Positions 55,840-64,000 of a stretch of DNA of 64,000 nt are shown here, piece after piece. Under the pieces are notes generated by a model. That model had not been told where the DNA came from. It did not search any database and saw only the letters and a list, made by a program, of their open reading frames with translations. The stretch is from contig OZ252114.1 of assembly GCA_965248635.1 (NCBI GenBank), positions 2,914,001 to 2,978,000 on the forward strand. The letters run 5' to 3'. This DNA comes from CBDAPI01 sp965248635. Its GTDB lineage: Bacteria > Acidobacteriota > UBA6911 > RPQK01 > CBDAPI01. Position numbers and translations under genes: made by a program. Within the stretch, counting starts at the first letter, position 1; each line of letters begins with the position of its first letter.

Positions 55840-55946
55840 GGCTTCTCCCCCTCGAAAGTGAATACGGCGTGCCCGGCCGCGATGGCCCTCAACAACACTT
55901 ACCTGAAGAAGCACCTAAAATCCGAACAAGCCCGACGCACGTGCCC

Positions 55947-56540
55947 CTACGCCACTCCGGCGGGATTGAAATAGTCGGGTTCGGCGCCTTCTTTCCACTT
56001 GATGTTGCAGCCGATGCTGGGTTTTTGCGGCTCGGGAATTGGTTTGCCTGCCAATACGGCGTCGACGCCGCTTCGCAAGTCGGCGCCGGTGACGGGAATG
56101 CCGGAATCGGGTCGGCTGTCGTCGAATTGTCCGCGGTACACTAGCCGCTGGTCCTTGTCGAAAACATAGAAGTCCGGCGTGCAGGCCGCTCGGTATGCTC
56201 TAGCAACTTCCTGTGTTTCGTCGTAAAGATAGGCGAACGTGTAACCGCGCCCTTCGACTTCGTGAATCATTTGCTCGGGCGAGTCTTCAGGGTGAGTACT
56301 GACGTCGTTCGAGCTGATCGCGACGACCGCGACGCCTTTGGCCTGACAATCACCTCCGAAGTTGGCGAGTTCGGCGGCAAGGTGTTGCACGAACGGGCAG
56401 TGGTTGCACATGAAAACGACGACCAACGCGGGCGCGTCCTCGAAATCCGACAATGAAACCGTCGTCCCGTCGACGTTCGGCAACGAGAAATCAGGCGCCT
56501 TCCTCCCCAACTCCAACATCGTGCTTGCTGTCTTGACCAT
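55947..56540 (-). CDS. Thioredoxin-family peroxiredoxin-like protein (AhpC/TSA, redoxin)
   Basis: 197 residues. LGRKAPDFSLPNVDGTTVSL is the typical AhpC/redoxin start. FMCNHCPFVQHLAAEL carries a CxxC pair in the position of the peroxidatic or thioredoxin site. A third Cys in RAACTPDFYVFDKDQ follows. This type (often annotated thioredoxin family protein) reduces thiols or peroxides; there is no signal peptide. Neighbours do not suggest a partner. Confidence 0.88.
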   Translation of the reverse strand: MVKTASTMLELGRKAPDFSLPNVDGTTVSLSDFEDAPALVVVFMCNHCPFVQHLAAELANFGGDCQAKGVAVVAISSNDVSTHPEDSPEQMIHEVEGRGYTFAYLYDETQEVARAYRAACTPDFYVFDKDQRLVYRGQFDDSRPDSGIPVTGADLRSGVDAVLAGKPIPEPQKPSIGCNIKWKEGAEPDYFNPAGVA

Positions 56541-56613
56541 AGCCTGTGACTCCGTTTGATTTTACTTTCGCTTTTCCCGGCGGCCTAGAATCCTGTAAGT
56601 CCTTTATTATCAA

Positions 56614-56658
56614 TGGTGGGCAGTACTGGACTCGAACCAGCGACTTCCTCCTTGTAAG
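56614..56658 (-). pseudogene. 3' fragment of tRNA-Val(TAC)
   Basis: The minus strand has the anticodon loop CTTACAA, GGAGG, the variable loop AAGTC, a T-arm CTGG-TTCGAGT-CCAG, and ACTGCCCACCA including CCA. The 5' half is absent: the sequence before the anticodon does not pair. Such 3' tRNA ends are left by elements that integrate at tRNA genes. Confidence 0.6.
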
Positions 56659-56673
56659 TTCGTCCTACAACCC

Positions 56674-56746
56674 TTTATCCACAGTACTTTGCGGGTTACA
56701 GGGGGGGTCAGGAGCGGTCAGGAAGGGTCATTATAGCGCACTTCCG
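56674..56746 (+). repeat. 73-bp degenerate direct repeat, copy A
   Basis: It begins TTTATCCACAGTACTTTGCG and aligns without gaps to 57467-57539, 61 of 73 positions identical by my count. It lies 15 bp beyond the tRNA-Val fragment. Confidence 0.65.
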
Positions 56747-57466
56747 CACCCGATCCGCACCCAGAGGGGCAAGGGGGGGGTACCATGAAGTCGGAACTTT
56801 CTGTGTATATGAATATACAGACCAACAGTTGGTTTTTTTCTTTTTTTTCTTTTTTTTTCGGAAGCGGAGAGCACTAACCTGATTAACCGCAAGATCCGCC
56901 TGTGATTTTGCCGCCTCAGTGCGTTTTCTCTGCCCAACCCATGCCCAGGGTCATCTTCACCCTTTAATCACCTCAGAACGCAAATACGGGCGATGTTGGT
57001 CTGTGTACAGTTCTGTTCGGCATCCCTGCAAAAACGCCAATACGCATCTCAAGGCAGCGTTTTGTGGTTGATGAGCACAAAACGCAACGAATTCTGACCC
57101 GAAAAGCCACCCGCTGGTGCCGACCGTCACAAGTATTCAGGGGAATGGTGACTTAGAATGCTCCACAGCTAGAGGGCTCCACAAGAAATGAGACTGTTTC
57201 GGGCCCCGCCCCTCCTCGGGGCCCGGCTGATAATTCTAGCCCTCTCTCCTTGCGAGGTCTGGGCTCGTAATCCCGCAGCGTAACAATCCTTTGTTTGATT
57301 TGCTCAATAGATGACGAAAACCGTACCTATCCGCACCCTGCGGTTTTTCAGGTGGGCAGGTGTTTCTCCTTCACTCCTGTAACTAGTTGACGAGATGGTA
57401 CTTACAGCACCAGCACAATGGGAATTCAGAAGGATGCAGGATTTCATGGTGGACTCCGCAATGCCT
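56747..57466. other. Relic region with hairpins, no gene
   Basis: No protein frame can be supported. It contains a T-rich tract (56830-56858), a perfect 10-bp hairpin GCGTTTTGTG/CACAAAACGC (57057-57085), a GC-rich hairpin CGGGCCCCG/CGGGGCCCG (57200-57225) and a small terminator-like CCGCA-CCC-TGCGG with five T (57331-57348). Confidence 0.5.
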
Positions 57467-57539
57467 TTTATCCACGGTACTTTGCGGGTTGTAGGGGGTG
57501 TCAGGTGCGGTCAGCGCGGATCGTTAGAGCCCACTTCCG
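57467..57539 (+). repeat. 73-bp degenerate direct repeat, copy B
   Basis: It begins TTTATCCACGGTACTTTGCG, the partner of 56674-56746. The 793-bp offset is constant along the whole repeat. Confidence 0.65.
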
Positions 57540-57744
57540 AGCCCTGGGCGCACCTTGCGGCGAACTGCTTCCTCCGCTGTGCAGTTTGCAACCGCTAGGC
57601 ACCAACTCTCGGTTGATGGCTACGACGGCAGCCTCTCGAAAAGGGCTGTCGATGTCACCATCAAACGGCATGAGATATATGTGACGGTGAATTGGCGAGC
57701 CGAGTCATGTCCCAGGTTCCGCCGGTCCGGAATCTGGGAATTGA

Positions 57745-57849
57745 GTCATTGCCCTGGCCGACCAGGAACTACGCCATAACCCCGAAGCCCGCGCCAAGGC
57801 CTCACACGTGCTGGAAGAACAAGTCAAGCCTCGCGCCGAGCAGTCTTAG
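57745..57849 (+). pseudogene. C-terminal relic of an unidentified protein
   Basis: The frame reads VIALADQELRHNPEARAKAS then HVLEEQVKPRAEQS and stops. The composition is protein-like, but a stop lies directly upstream. The family is unknown. Confidence 0.25.
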
Positions 57850-57887
57850 CCGGAGCCAAGCGTTGGGCTCCACCTTCTATGCGTGCA

Positions 57888-60881
57888 TCACTTCGGCCCG
57901 GGTCGCTCCAGAAACGCAACATGATCCCCGGGACGTGGGCCTAACATGCCGACCCAGCCCGCCCGGGAGACCCTTGCCACAAATTCGTATCCCTCCGAAC
58001 GAGCCTGTGCGATTTCTGTTTCAAGTGTAAACTCTTCTTCAGTCGAAACCACCAAATACTGATAGGATGCCAATGGATCAAATGATTTCTCAAGCACAAC
58101 GAAGACCGCGTACCCGGAAAACGCCGCCGCTTTCACCAGAATGCCATTAGGGAGTAGGCGAAAACCCTTGGCTGCGGCTTTGTTGATCTTCTTCTGTAGG
58201 GTCGATAGCTTCTTGTTGCTGAGTAATTGATATTCATATCCGGTGGTTGGATCAGTACCTTTTTCCATCTTCAATAAAAGACTGGCTGCAAAAGCCCCTC
58301 TCTCGAATGTAGAGACCGAGGTTAAACGGTACCCTTTAGCTGCAGTTTCGTTGACCCTTCGCTGAACGTCGGCGATGTCATGGCCATCGATTGAGACGGT
58401 GTCCGTGGGCTGATCGGCAGATTCGGGACGTGAAGCAGAGATGGGCCGCTCAAGAAAAGCAACGTAGGAGTCCGCAAACGGATCATCGCTTCGCTGAAGC
58501 ACGCGCCTCAATTCGTAACCCTCCTCAGTCGTTTTCTCAATCTCCATATCCAAGGAGCCTCTAATCTGCGTCGATAAAACCAGGTAGTCGTAAGATGCCG
58601 GTGCATCAAGTGTCTTCTCGACAACCGCCATAACCTCGTCTATCTGTGCCCCCAACAGGCCGCCGAGCAAAGATCCAGACGCTGTTTTGGTCTTAGGAAC
58701 GGCGGCGTGAACCAGCTGAAAACCTTCGGACGCAGCTTTATTCAATTCTTTCTGCATGGTCGAGACTTTGGTGGTGCTAAGCACCCGATGTTCACACCTG
58801 GCTCGTGACTCCGCCCTCTTCTCAAGTGTGACAACGGATGGATCGTCATCCGTATCGCTCTTGAAACAGTAACCCAGGGCGGCCGCCTTGTTGAGTTGCT
58901 TCTGAATCCAGGATGGCTTTCTCCCGGTGGATGTGATCGTCAGGGGAGGATTCGAGACCTCTTCCACCAGCTTCTCATCGTGACTGGAAGATGCTCGGTT
59001 CTTCAGATCTTCTATGTGAGCAACACGATCTCCAGCAGATGTTGCACTCGGTACAGTTACCGGGCGCTCCAGGAAGGCAACGTAGGGCTCCGCAAGTGGG
59101 CCCCTGCCGCCTCGGGTGAGCTGAACTAAAACTTCGTAACCCTCAAGAACAGCTTCCAGAATCTCCTCGTCCAACGTGGAAGCCCTTTGAGTCGATAGAA
59201 CCAGGTATTCGCAGGGCGGCGGTGAATCAGGCGTCTTCTCAGCGACTACCAGAAGGTCGCATCCCACATAAGGGGTTCTTTCGAGAACGGCGAAGGGGAC
59301 CAACCGAAAACCGGCGTCCGAAGATTGTTTCAGCTCCCCCTGCAAGGTCGAGATTCGGCTGGTGCAAAGTGCCCGGTAGTTGTAGGGTTTCGCAGAACCC
59401 TGTGTTCTTTCAAGAACCGTCTGAACCGAGTGTCCAACAAAGGTGTCCCTTTCGTTGAATCCGTGGGGGATCAGCCGAAAGCCTTCGGCACCAGCCTGAT
59501 TCAACTCGTTCTCCAGACTCGAGACTTTATCTGTGGTCAGTATCCGATATTCGCACCTCTCGGACGGCTCGGCATTCATCTCCAGGTTGACGACGTCCGG
59601 ATCAATTCCCGAACTCCCCGTGATGCAGTAGACCCGATTGGTGGCCTCGTCGAGCTGCTCTTGGATCTTAGAGGCTTCCTGGCCTCTCAGATCGATCGTG
59701 TAACTGCGAAGCTCGGCTGTGGCTGTTGTTGGCAACTGTTGGAGAGGCGGGGGAACGGGCTCAACACCTTCCTCCATGACCACCAGAGAATCGTTGCCGC
59801 TCGCCCCGACCACAGAGTATCCATTCGCGGCGGCCTCGAAGATTGCTTCTCGCAGGGTCGTTGTGCGCCCTTTTGCATACAACGAATACTCCGGGGCCGG
59901 CTTCCTGCCCGGCTCTCTTTCCATGACCACCAGCAGGGGTTCTCGGAATATGGCTCGCGGGTGAGGTCGGAAGCCCCTCGCCGCAGCTTGATTCAGCTCT
60001 TTTCGCATCGTGGAGACCCGGTTGGTCTCCAGCACCTGGTATTCATAGGTGGCTTCGGGGTCGGGAATCCTCTCCATAATGCCAACCAGTTCCGGGATGG
60101 CAACCGGCGAGGTGAGAAGCAGCCGGTAACCTTGGGAGGCAAGCTGGCTGAGTTCTGCCTGCAGAGTCGTAGTGTCCCCGTGTACGATCAAACGGTAGCG
60201 GTCGCGCAAGGCGTCGGCTTGCTCCTCTGTCGTCCGAAGTGTTGGCCCGGAAGTCTTCTCGCCGATCAGAATGTGCTGAACGTTCCTGACTGGCTGCCCG
60301 TCCCGTTCCACGTCCTGGCTCCGGCTCCCCAGTCCGACAACATCATAGTACTCCGCAGCCAGTTGTCTCAGCGCGACTCGTAACGGTTCCCGGTTCATCC
60401 TTCCGGCCGGGCGCGGTGTCTCATGGGTTAGCTCGGTGATGCGGACCAGGTCATAGTCGGTGGAAAAGGCCTTGACGACGTACGTGTAGTCCGAAGCCGA
60501 GCCCGCGGTCCGCTCCAGCAGCAACACGATCTCCGGTCCACTTCGGAAAACCCCGGCTGGCACGAGACGAAAACCCAGCCTGGCGGTCTCCGTCAGATCT
60601 TCTTCCAGGACAGCAAGGACTTCGCCGGAGACAACCCGGAACTCACGCGGGCGTGGTGGCCCTGCTTTCAGAAGCACCAGCATCTTCCCGGCCGTCCAGG
60701 TGGCCGAAACCTGGTAGCCAGCGGAGCCCGCCAGGCTGAGTTCATTCTGCAGAATGTAGGTTTCTTTCGCCTCGAGCAACAGGTACGGCTGGCTCAGGTC
60801 GAGCTTCGATTGCTCGGTCGCCCCGAACGCAGGCGAGAGAGCACAGAACAGGAAGAAGGGCAAGCAGATCTTGCGATTCAT
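57888..60881 (-). CDS. Exported protein of about 16 short DUF4177-like repeats
   Basis: 997 residues from the ATG at 60881 (GGGAGGAATCC upstream); a longer frame to 60914 is unlikely. After a signal peptide (LPFFLFCALSPAFG) the chain is built of repeats of 45-65 residues with the pattern YEYxVLxT-x3-STLxxELNxAAxxGF-RLxP-VVxEK. Examples: RVSTMRKELNQAAARGFRPH, KVSTMQKELNKAASEGFQLV, KLSTLQKKINKAAAKGFRLL. Groups of three or four end with YVAFLERP, so there is a higher-order period. The unit resembles DUF4177. Its role is unknown; a scaffold or binding protein outside the cytoplasm is the best guess. Confidence 0.7.
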   Translation of the reverse strand: MNRKICLPFFLFCALSPAFGATEQSKLDLSQPYLLLEAKETYILQNELSLAGSAGYQVSATWTAGKMLVLLKAGPPRPREFRVVSGEVLAVLEEDLTETARLGFRLVPAGVFRSGPEIVLLLERTAGSASDYTYVVKAFSTDYDLVRITELTHETPRPAGRMNREPLRVALRQLAAEYYDVVGLGSRSQDVERDGQPVRNVQHILIGEKTSGPTLRTTEEQADALRDRYRLIVHGDTTTLQAELSQLASQGYRLLLTSPVAIPELVGIMERIPDPEATYEYQVLETNRVSTMRKELNQAAARGFRPHPRAIFREPLLVVMEREPGRKPAPEYSLYAKGRTTTLREAIFEAAANGYSVVGASGNDSLVVMEEGVEPVPPPLQQLPTTATAELRSYTIDLRGQEASKIQEQLDEATNRVYCITGSSGIDPDVVNLEMNAEPSERCEYRILTTDKVSSLENELNQAGAEGFRLIPHGFNERDTFVGHSVQTVLERTQGSAKPYNYRALCTSRISTLQGELKQSSDAGFRLVPFAVLERTPYVGCDLLVVAEKTPDSPPPCEYLVLSTQRASTLDEEILEAVLEGYEVLVQLTRGGRGPLAEPYVAFLERPVTVPSATSAGDRVAHIEDLKNRASSSHDEKLVEEVSNPPLTITSTGRKPSWIQKQLNKAAALGYCFKSDTDDDPSVVTLEKRAESRARCEHRVLSTTKVSTMQKELNKAASEGFQLVHAAVPKTKTASGSLLGGLLGAQIDEVMAVVEKTLDAPASYDYLVLSTQIRGSLDMEIEKTTEEGYELRRVLQRSDDPFADSYVAFLERPISASRPESADQPTDTVSIDGHDIADVQRRVNETAAKGYRLTSVSTFERGAFAASLLLKMEKGTDPTTGYEYQLLSNKKLSTLQKKINKAAAKGFRLLPNGILVKAAAFSGYAVFVVLEKSFDPLASYQYLVVSTEEEFTLETEIAQARSEGYEFVARVSRAGWVGMLGPRPGDHVAFLERPGPK

Positions 60882-60921
60882 CAGGATTCCTCCCAAAGAA
60901 GATTGTGCTTTCATCGTTTCC

Positions 60922-61173
60922 TCACTCTCTTCTAAAGAAATGAGCGGAAACGGTTACGAGCCCGCCTTTGTGCGAATGTTCGACAATAAGCGGATGTGTA
61001 GTCGCCGGGGTGCCTGGACACTCGATGACCTGACAGGAACCCGCACCGATATCAAGAAAGTGGGCGCGAAGCTCGTCGTCGTCTTTTGGGGTAGGTGGCT
61101 GAGCCGGAACAACATTTGTGGATAGAGAAAGAACGAGCAGAATGCCGCTCGCCAAGGCGATTCGATGGCGCAT
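60922..61173 (-). pseudogene. Truncated exported metallo-beta-lactamase-like (ComEC-type) protein
   Basis: A signal peptide (IALASGILLVLSLSTNVVPA) is followed by DDELRAHFLDIGAGSCQVIECPG, which matches the first strand of ComEC/Rec2-type MBL-fold hydrolases (usually HFLDVGQGD). It ends 28 residues later without any HxHxDH metal site, so only the N-terminus remains. It lies 40 bp before the repeat protein on the same strand. Confidence 0.5.
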
Positions 61174-61485
61174 TGGGTCCTCCAATCCTAGAGATCCATC
61201 CGATTTGGGACGAGTCGCTAGCTATTTGGTTGCTGCTTGCCTCAATCCTAGCAAGACGCTTGACAATACACCCGCTCCGGGCGCCTCGCTCAGCCGGGGA
61301 CTTTGCTTTGAGTTCACGCAATAGGGGCGACGTTGGCTGAGGGAATCGAATGGCGACAAGTGAAATCTGTCATCTGCGCCGAGGTAGCCAGGCCTGGGTG
61401 GATTCCCCATGCCAGTGATGGACTAGTGGGCTGAACCTACTTGCCTGCTGTAACATCCAGTCCAGTAAATGAGTTGGTTTGGGCC
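61174..61485. other. Spacer without a supported gene
   Basis: Short frames occur on both strands but none shows family features. I see no repeat or RNA here. Confidence 0.4.
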
Positions 61486-61508
61486 TACCCCACTTTCGTG
61501 GACAGTTT

Positions 61509-62300
61509 TCAGCTTGCGATTTTCTGCTCCTGACGGCTCCTCCTTTCGAAGTGGATGGGTGACTGATAATCGAGAGACGAGTGCAGGCGATGCGGGTTGT
61601 ACCAGCCCTCCATGAACTCGAAGACGGCCCTGCGGGCCTCGTCGGGCGTTGCAAAGTTGTTTCGGTCCAGCAGCTCGCACTCGAGCGTGGCAAAAAAACT
61701 CTCACACAGAGCGTTATCGTAACAGTCGCCCACGGATCCCATCGAGGGCCTCACGCCGGCCTTTCGACAGCGCAGCCCGAAGGCAATCGAGGTGTATTGG
61801 CAGCCCTGGTCCGAGTGATGGATCACCGCCACGGGACGGCGCTGACACAGGGCCCGGCGGCTGAAGGCATCGACAACCACGGCCAGGTAAAGAAAACCTG
61901 CCCGGGTAGAAACGTAGGTCAGGTCGGCTACCCAGAGCCGATTCGGACCTGCGGCCGAGAAGTCACGCTCGACCAGATCCGAGGCCGGCCGGGCCTTCTC
62001 ATTGCGCACCGTCGTGGTGCGTTTCTTGCGGCGACTAACGCCCTGCAAACCCGCTTCACGCATCAGACGAGCGACGCGCTTGCGACCCACACGGGGTCCC
62101 TCTGCGGCCAGCTGGGCATGGATCCGGGGGGCACCGTAGGTGCCTCGAGAGCGTTCATGAATGGCTCGAATCCAGGCCAGCAAACGAACATCTTCTCGCA
62201 CCCGAGTACTCATGCGACGTCGGCGCCACGCATAGTAGCCGCTGGTGGAGACACCCAGTACACGGCACAGGGTGGCAATCTTGTGCTCGGCCTGATTCAT
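61509..62300 (-). pseudogene. IS3 transposase OrfB with an in-frame deletion
   Basis: 263 residues of a DDE integrase-core protein. First Asp in LWVADLTYVSTRAG, second Asp in IHHSDQGCQYTS, Glu in DNALCESFFATLE. Between VVVDAFSRR and ALCQRRPVAV about 21 residues usual for this family (a strand and helix between the two Asp) are missing. The frame stays open. The enzyme is probably inactive. Confidence 0.85.
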
Positions 62301-62617
62301 CTCGACGAACCCGAAGATCCGGACGGGATCGAGTTGGTCTCCCGAGCAAACCAGGCCGCGGCTTTTTTTAAGATCTCCCGCTCTTCACGCAGGCGACGAT
62401 TCTCACCACGCAGCCGGCGCAGCTCGTCTCGTTCCGGGGTCGTCAGGCCGTCCTCACGGCGGCCCTCATCCAGATCGGCTCGGTACACCCAGTTGCGAAT
62501 GGATTGCGCCGACGGCTCAAACTCACGCGATAGTGATCCCGGACTGCGCCCGGTTCGCACGAGTTCGACCATCTGGCGACGAAACTCTGGTGGATATGGT
62601 CGGTGTGTTTTTGGCAT
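62297..62617 (-). CDS. IS3 transposase OrfA
   Basis: 106 residues: HTH (YPPEFRRQMVELVRTGRSPG; SAQSIRNWVYRADLDEG) and a leucine-zipper-like helix (ELRRLRGENRRLREEREILK). The AAAAAAAG run within codons ILKKAA is the usual site of -1 frameshifting into orfB. Confidence 0.92.
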   Translation of the reverse strand: MPKTHRPYPPEFRRQMVELVRTGRSPGSLSREFEPSAQSIRNWVYRADLDEGRREDGLTTPERDELRRLRGENRRLREEREILKKAAAWFARETNSIPSGSSGSSR

Positions 62618-62662
62618 CGTAGACTCCTTCCCAAATGATTAGGTGTCCACGAAAACGGGTCA

Positions 62663-63041
62663 ACTCCAGTTCTCCGACAAACGCTTGGTCACGACCCTGG
62701 TCCTGTGTGGCAGCTTTGCGCTGTTCGCTCTGAAAGCGACCACCTGCTCCGATGGCACCACTCCTACACCCACCACCTCGGTCGAGTACAACCAACCAGC
62801 AGCAGCCCCTATTGCCGCCCAGCGCCCTTATACCAGCAACGGAATCTACATACTTATGGACTCCAACAACGTGGTCAGGTATGTGGGCCGCGGGGATGTC
62901 CACAGCCGCATCAACGCCCACCTTGGCACTCCTGGAAAATCCCATCTGAACCCCTACATCGTCTGGGGAAACGACCTGACCTGGTACGAAAAGAGGTGGA
63001 CCCGGAAAACTGGACCATTTGCTAAGGTGGCTCCGACCTGA
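62663..63041 (+). pseudogene. GIY-YIG nuclease-like remnant between two IS3 elements
   Basis: The frame is open from the IS3 end (a GTG at 62643 lies inside the IS) to a stop at 63041. After a hydrophobic stretch (LVTTLVLCGSFALFALKA) and a Thr/Pro-rich linker comes TSNGIYILMDSNNVVRYVGR then GDVHSRINAHLG, a GIY-YIG core with the catalytic Tyr and Arg. The N-terminus was removed by the left IS3. Such a nuclease tail is found in polymorphic toxins, but no toxin delivery part is visible. Confidence 0.5.
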
Positions 63042-63061
63042 ATCAGAAAGGATGAGGAGTC

Positions 63062-63343
63062 ATGGAAAAACGAAGGAATTTTTCAGCTCAGTTTAAAGCG
63101 AAGGTGGCACTGGAAGCGCTGCGAGGCGAGCACACCCTGAGCGAGCTGGCGGCTCGCTACGAGATCCACCCGAATATGATCACGAATTGGAAAAAGCGGG
63201 CCCGAGAGGGCCTGGTCGATGTGTTCGCGGGCAAAGTTGAGAAGCGTCAGAGAGGAAGCGAGGCGAAGACCAAAGAGCAGTACGCCAAGATCGGCGAACT
63301 GACGGTGGAAAAGGATTTTTTGTCCAAAGTGCTCGATCGCTGA
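63062..63343 (+). CDS. IS3 transposase OrfA (second element)
   Basis: 93 residues: HTH (RRNFSAQFKAKVALEALRGE; LSELAARYEIHPNMITNWKK) and a coiled helix at the end. GGATGAGGAG precedes the ATG. A T6G run (GATTTTTTGTCC) near 63315 is a likely -1 frameshift site into orfB. Confidence 0.92.
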   Translation: MEKRRNFSAQFKAKVALEALRGEHTLSELAARYEIHPNMITNWKKRAREGLVDVFAGKVEKRQRGSEAKTKEQYAKIGELTVEKDFLSKVLDR

Positions 63344-64000
63344 GTGTCAAGGCCAGAAAGGCCGCGATCGAGCCGGAGCACCCGAGACTGAGCATGCGCA
63401 GACAATGCAGGCTGATGAGTCTGAACCGCTCGACTTTGTACTATGAGCCCAAAGGTGAGAGCGAAGAAAACCTGCAACTGATGAGACGACTGGACGAGCA
63501 GTTCTTAGAGACTCCCTACTACGGATCCCGGCAGATGGTCTATCACTTGAAACGGCAAGGCTACCAGGTGGGCCGCAAACGGGTTCGTCGCCTGATGGAC
63601 AAAATGGGCCTGGCGGTCATCTATCCAAAGCCGCGGACCTCACAGCCGCACCCGGAGAATCGAGTGTATCCGTATCTTCTTCGAGGCTTGGCGGTCAGCC
63701 GGCCCGATCAGGTGTGGTGTGCGGATGTCACCTACATCCCGATGCGTCGAGGTTTTTTGTACCTGGTGGCGATCATGGACTGGTACAGCCGCCGGGTTCT
63801 GTCCTGGAGGCTGTCGAACACGCTGGAGCCGTTCTCTTGTTGCGAGGCACTCGAGGAGGCGCTCAACAGGTACGATCCCCCGGAGATCTTCAATACCGAC
63901 CAGGGGAGTCAGTTCACCAGTGCGGAGTTCACGGGACTACTCAAAGAGGCCGGGGTGCGTATCTCGATGGACGGCCGGGGCCGCTGGATGGACAACATCT
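63343..64000 (+). CDS. IS3 transposase OrfB (partial)
   Basis: The frame is -1 relative to orfA and runs to the window end; an ATG at 63394 could also start it. HTH_21 region (RLSMRRQCRLMSLNRSTLYY; YYGSRQMVYHLKRQGYQVGR), then the integrase core with Asp in VWCADVTYIPMRRGF and Asp in IFNTDQGSQFTS. The Glu motif lies beyond base 64000. Confidence 0.92.

Larger units (their letters stand above)
61486..62662 (-). mobile_element. IS3-family element with an internal deletion
   Basis: About 1177 bp bounded by TACCCCACTTTCGTGGACA (61486) and the inverse of TGACCCGTTTTCGTGGACA (62662). It carries orfA and orfB on the minus strand with an A7G slippery site (inverse of C-T7 at 62362-62369) for -1 frameshifting. 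No clear 3-bp duplication is visible, possibly because flanks were lost. Confidence 0.85.
63042..64000 (+). mobile_element. Second IS3-family element (right end outside the window)
   Basis: orfA and orfB on the plus strand, of a different IS3 subgroup from the first. The left end lies in the 20 bp before the orfA ATG. The element is cut by the window end, so its right repeat cannot be seen. Confidence 0.8.

Noticed and set aside
53369..57129. Shared 20-mer around CACCCGCTGGTGCCGA at about 53381 and 57110
   Set aside because: The match is short and ends abruptly; I could not define an element from two copies.
1..64000. CRISPR arrays, rRNA genes, replication origin
   Set aside because: I looked for regularly spaced repeats with unique spacers, rRNA cores and DnaA-box clusters and saw none.

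Overview
The window is high-GC bacterial chromosome, dense in mobile DNA. Many long exported proteins carry signal peptides, there is an outer-membrane beta-barrel and a Tad-type pilus cluster, and the ArsR-methyltransferase plus ahcY pair is present. I infer a Gram-negative of the Acidobacteriota type from the overall style of the secreted proteins. No rRNA or ribosomal-protein marker is present, so this is a weak inference. At least seven insertion sequences, one group II intron, an IS256-type remnant and two putative integron-type recombination sites lie in 64 kb.

Layout. 1-3.5 kb: the tail of a Kef-type K+ efflux protein, then a tyrosine recombinase behind a 12-6-12 palindrome, then two small membrane-protein genes delimited by attC-like sites. 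3.5-9.35 kb: a MerR-controlled metal (probably mercury) operon: merR, a thioredoxin-MerC-like fusion, a small thioredoxin, an NHL beta-propeller protein split by an IS1380 copy, an exported HMA protein and an outer-membrane barrel. 9.4-16.4 kb: an IS630 element interrupted by an IS21 element, then a TPR/sigma-54 activator gene split by an IS200 element. 16.4-21.3 kb: an exported double CbiX protein with a coupled zinc-ribbon peptide, tRNA-Glu(TTC), and an ArsR-methyltransferase/ahcY operon with a visible promoter-operator. 21.3-25.3 kb: a badly frameshifted secreted LRR protein. 25.4-31.3 kb: two SPFH membrane-scaffold modules (one with a zinc-ribbon partner, one with NfeD), mutL and tRNA-Glu(CTC). 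31.3-35.7 kb: a probable small island bounded by a direct repeat of the tRNA-Glu 3' end, carrying a BNR-repeat protein and a small-ORF/nucleotidyltransferase pair. 35.8-46.8 kb: secreted proteins, including a cohesin-like protein next to a four-repeat adhesin that ends in a dockerin, and a serine hydrolase lipoprotein. 47-53.2 kb: a group II intron followed by TadG/TadE-like pilus genes, one of them split by a second near-identical IS1380 copy. 53.4-56.5 kb: an aminotransferase, an APC permease and a peroxiredoxin-like protein. 56.6-57.9 kb: a tRNA-Val fragment and relic sequence. 57.9-61.2 kb: a 997-residue exported protein made of about 16 short repeats, next to a truncated metallo-beta-lactamase-like gene. 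61.5-64 kb: two IS3-family elements flanking a GIY-YIG remnant.

Many long genes, including the normally conserved ahcY, are broken by single-base indels. In one repeat protein the repeat spacing itself shows a one-base insertion. Some of the apparent pseudogenes are therefore likely sequence errors. The IS interruptions of the NHL, TadE and sigma-54 genes are real structural events: two have exact CTAG target duplications and the reading frame is restored when the element is removed. The least ordinary groupings are the metal operon, the recombinase with its palindrome beside attC-like cassettes, the cohesin/dockerin neighbours, the short-repeat exported protein, and two families of intergenic repeats (heptamer tandems and a REP-like hairpin).
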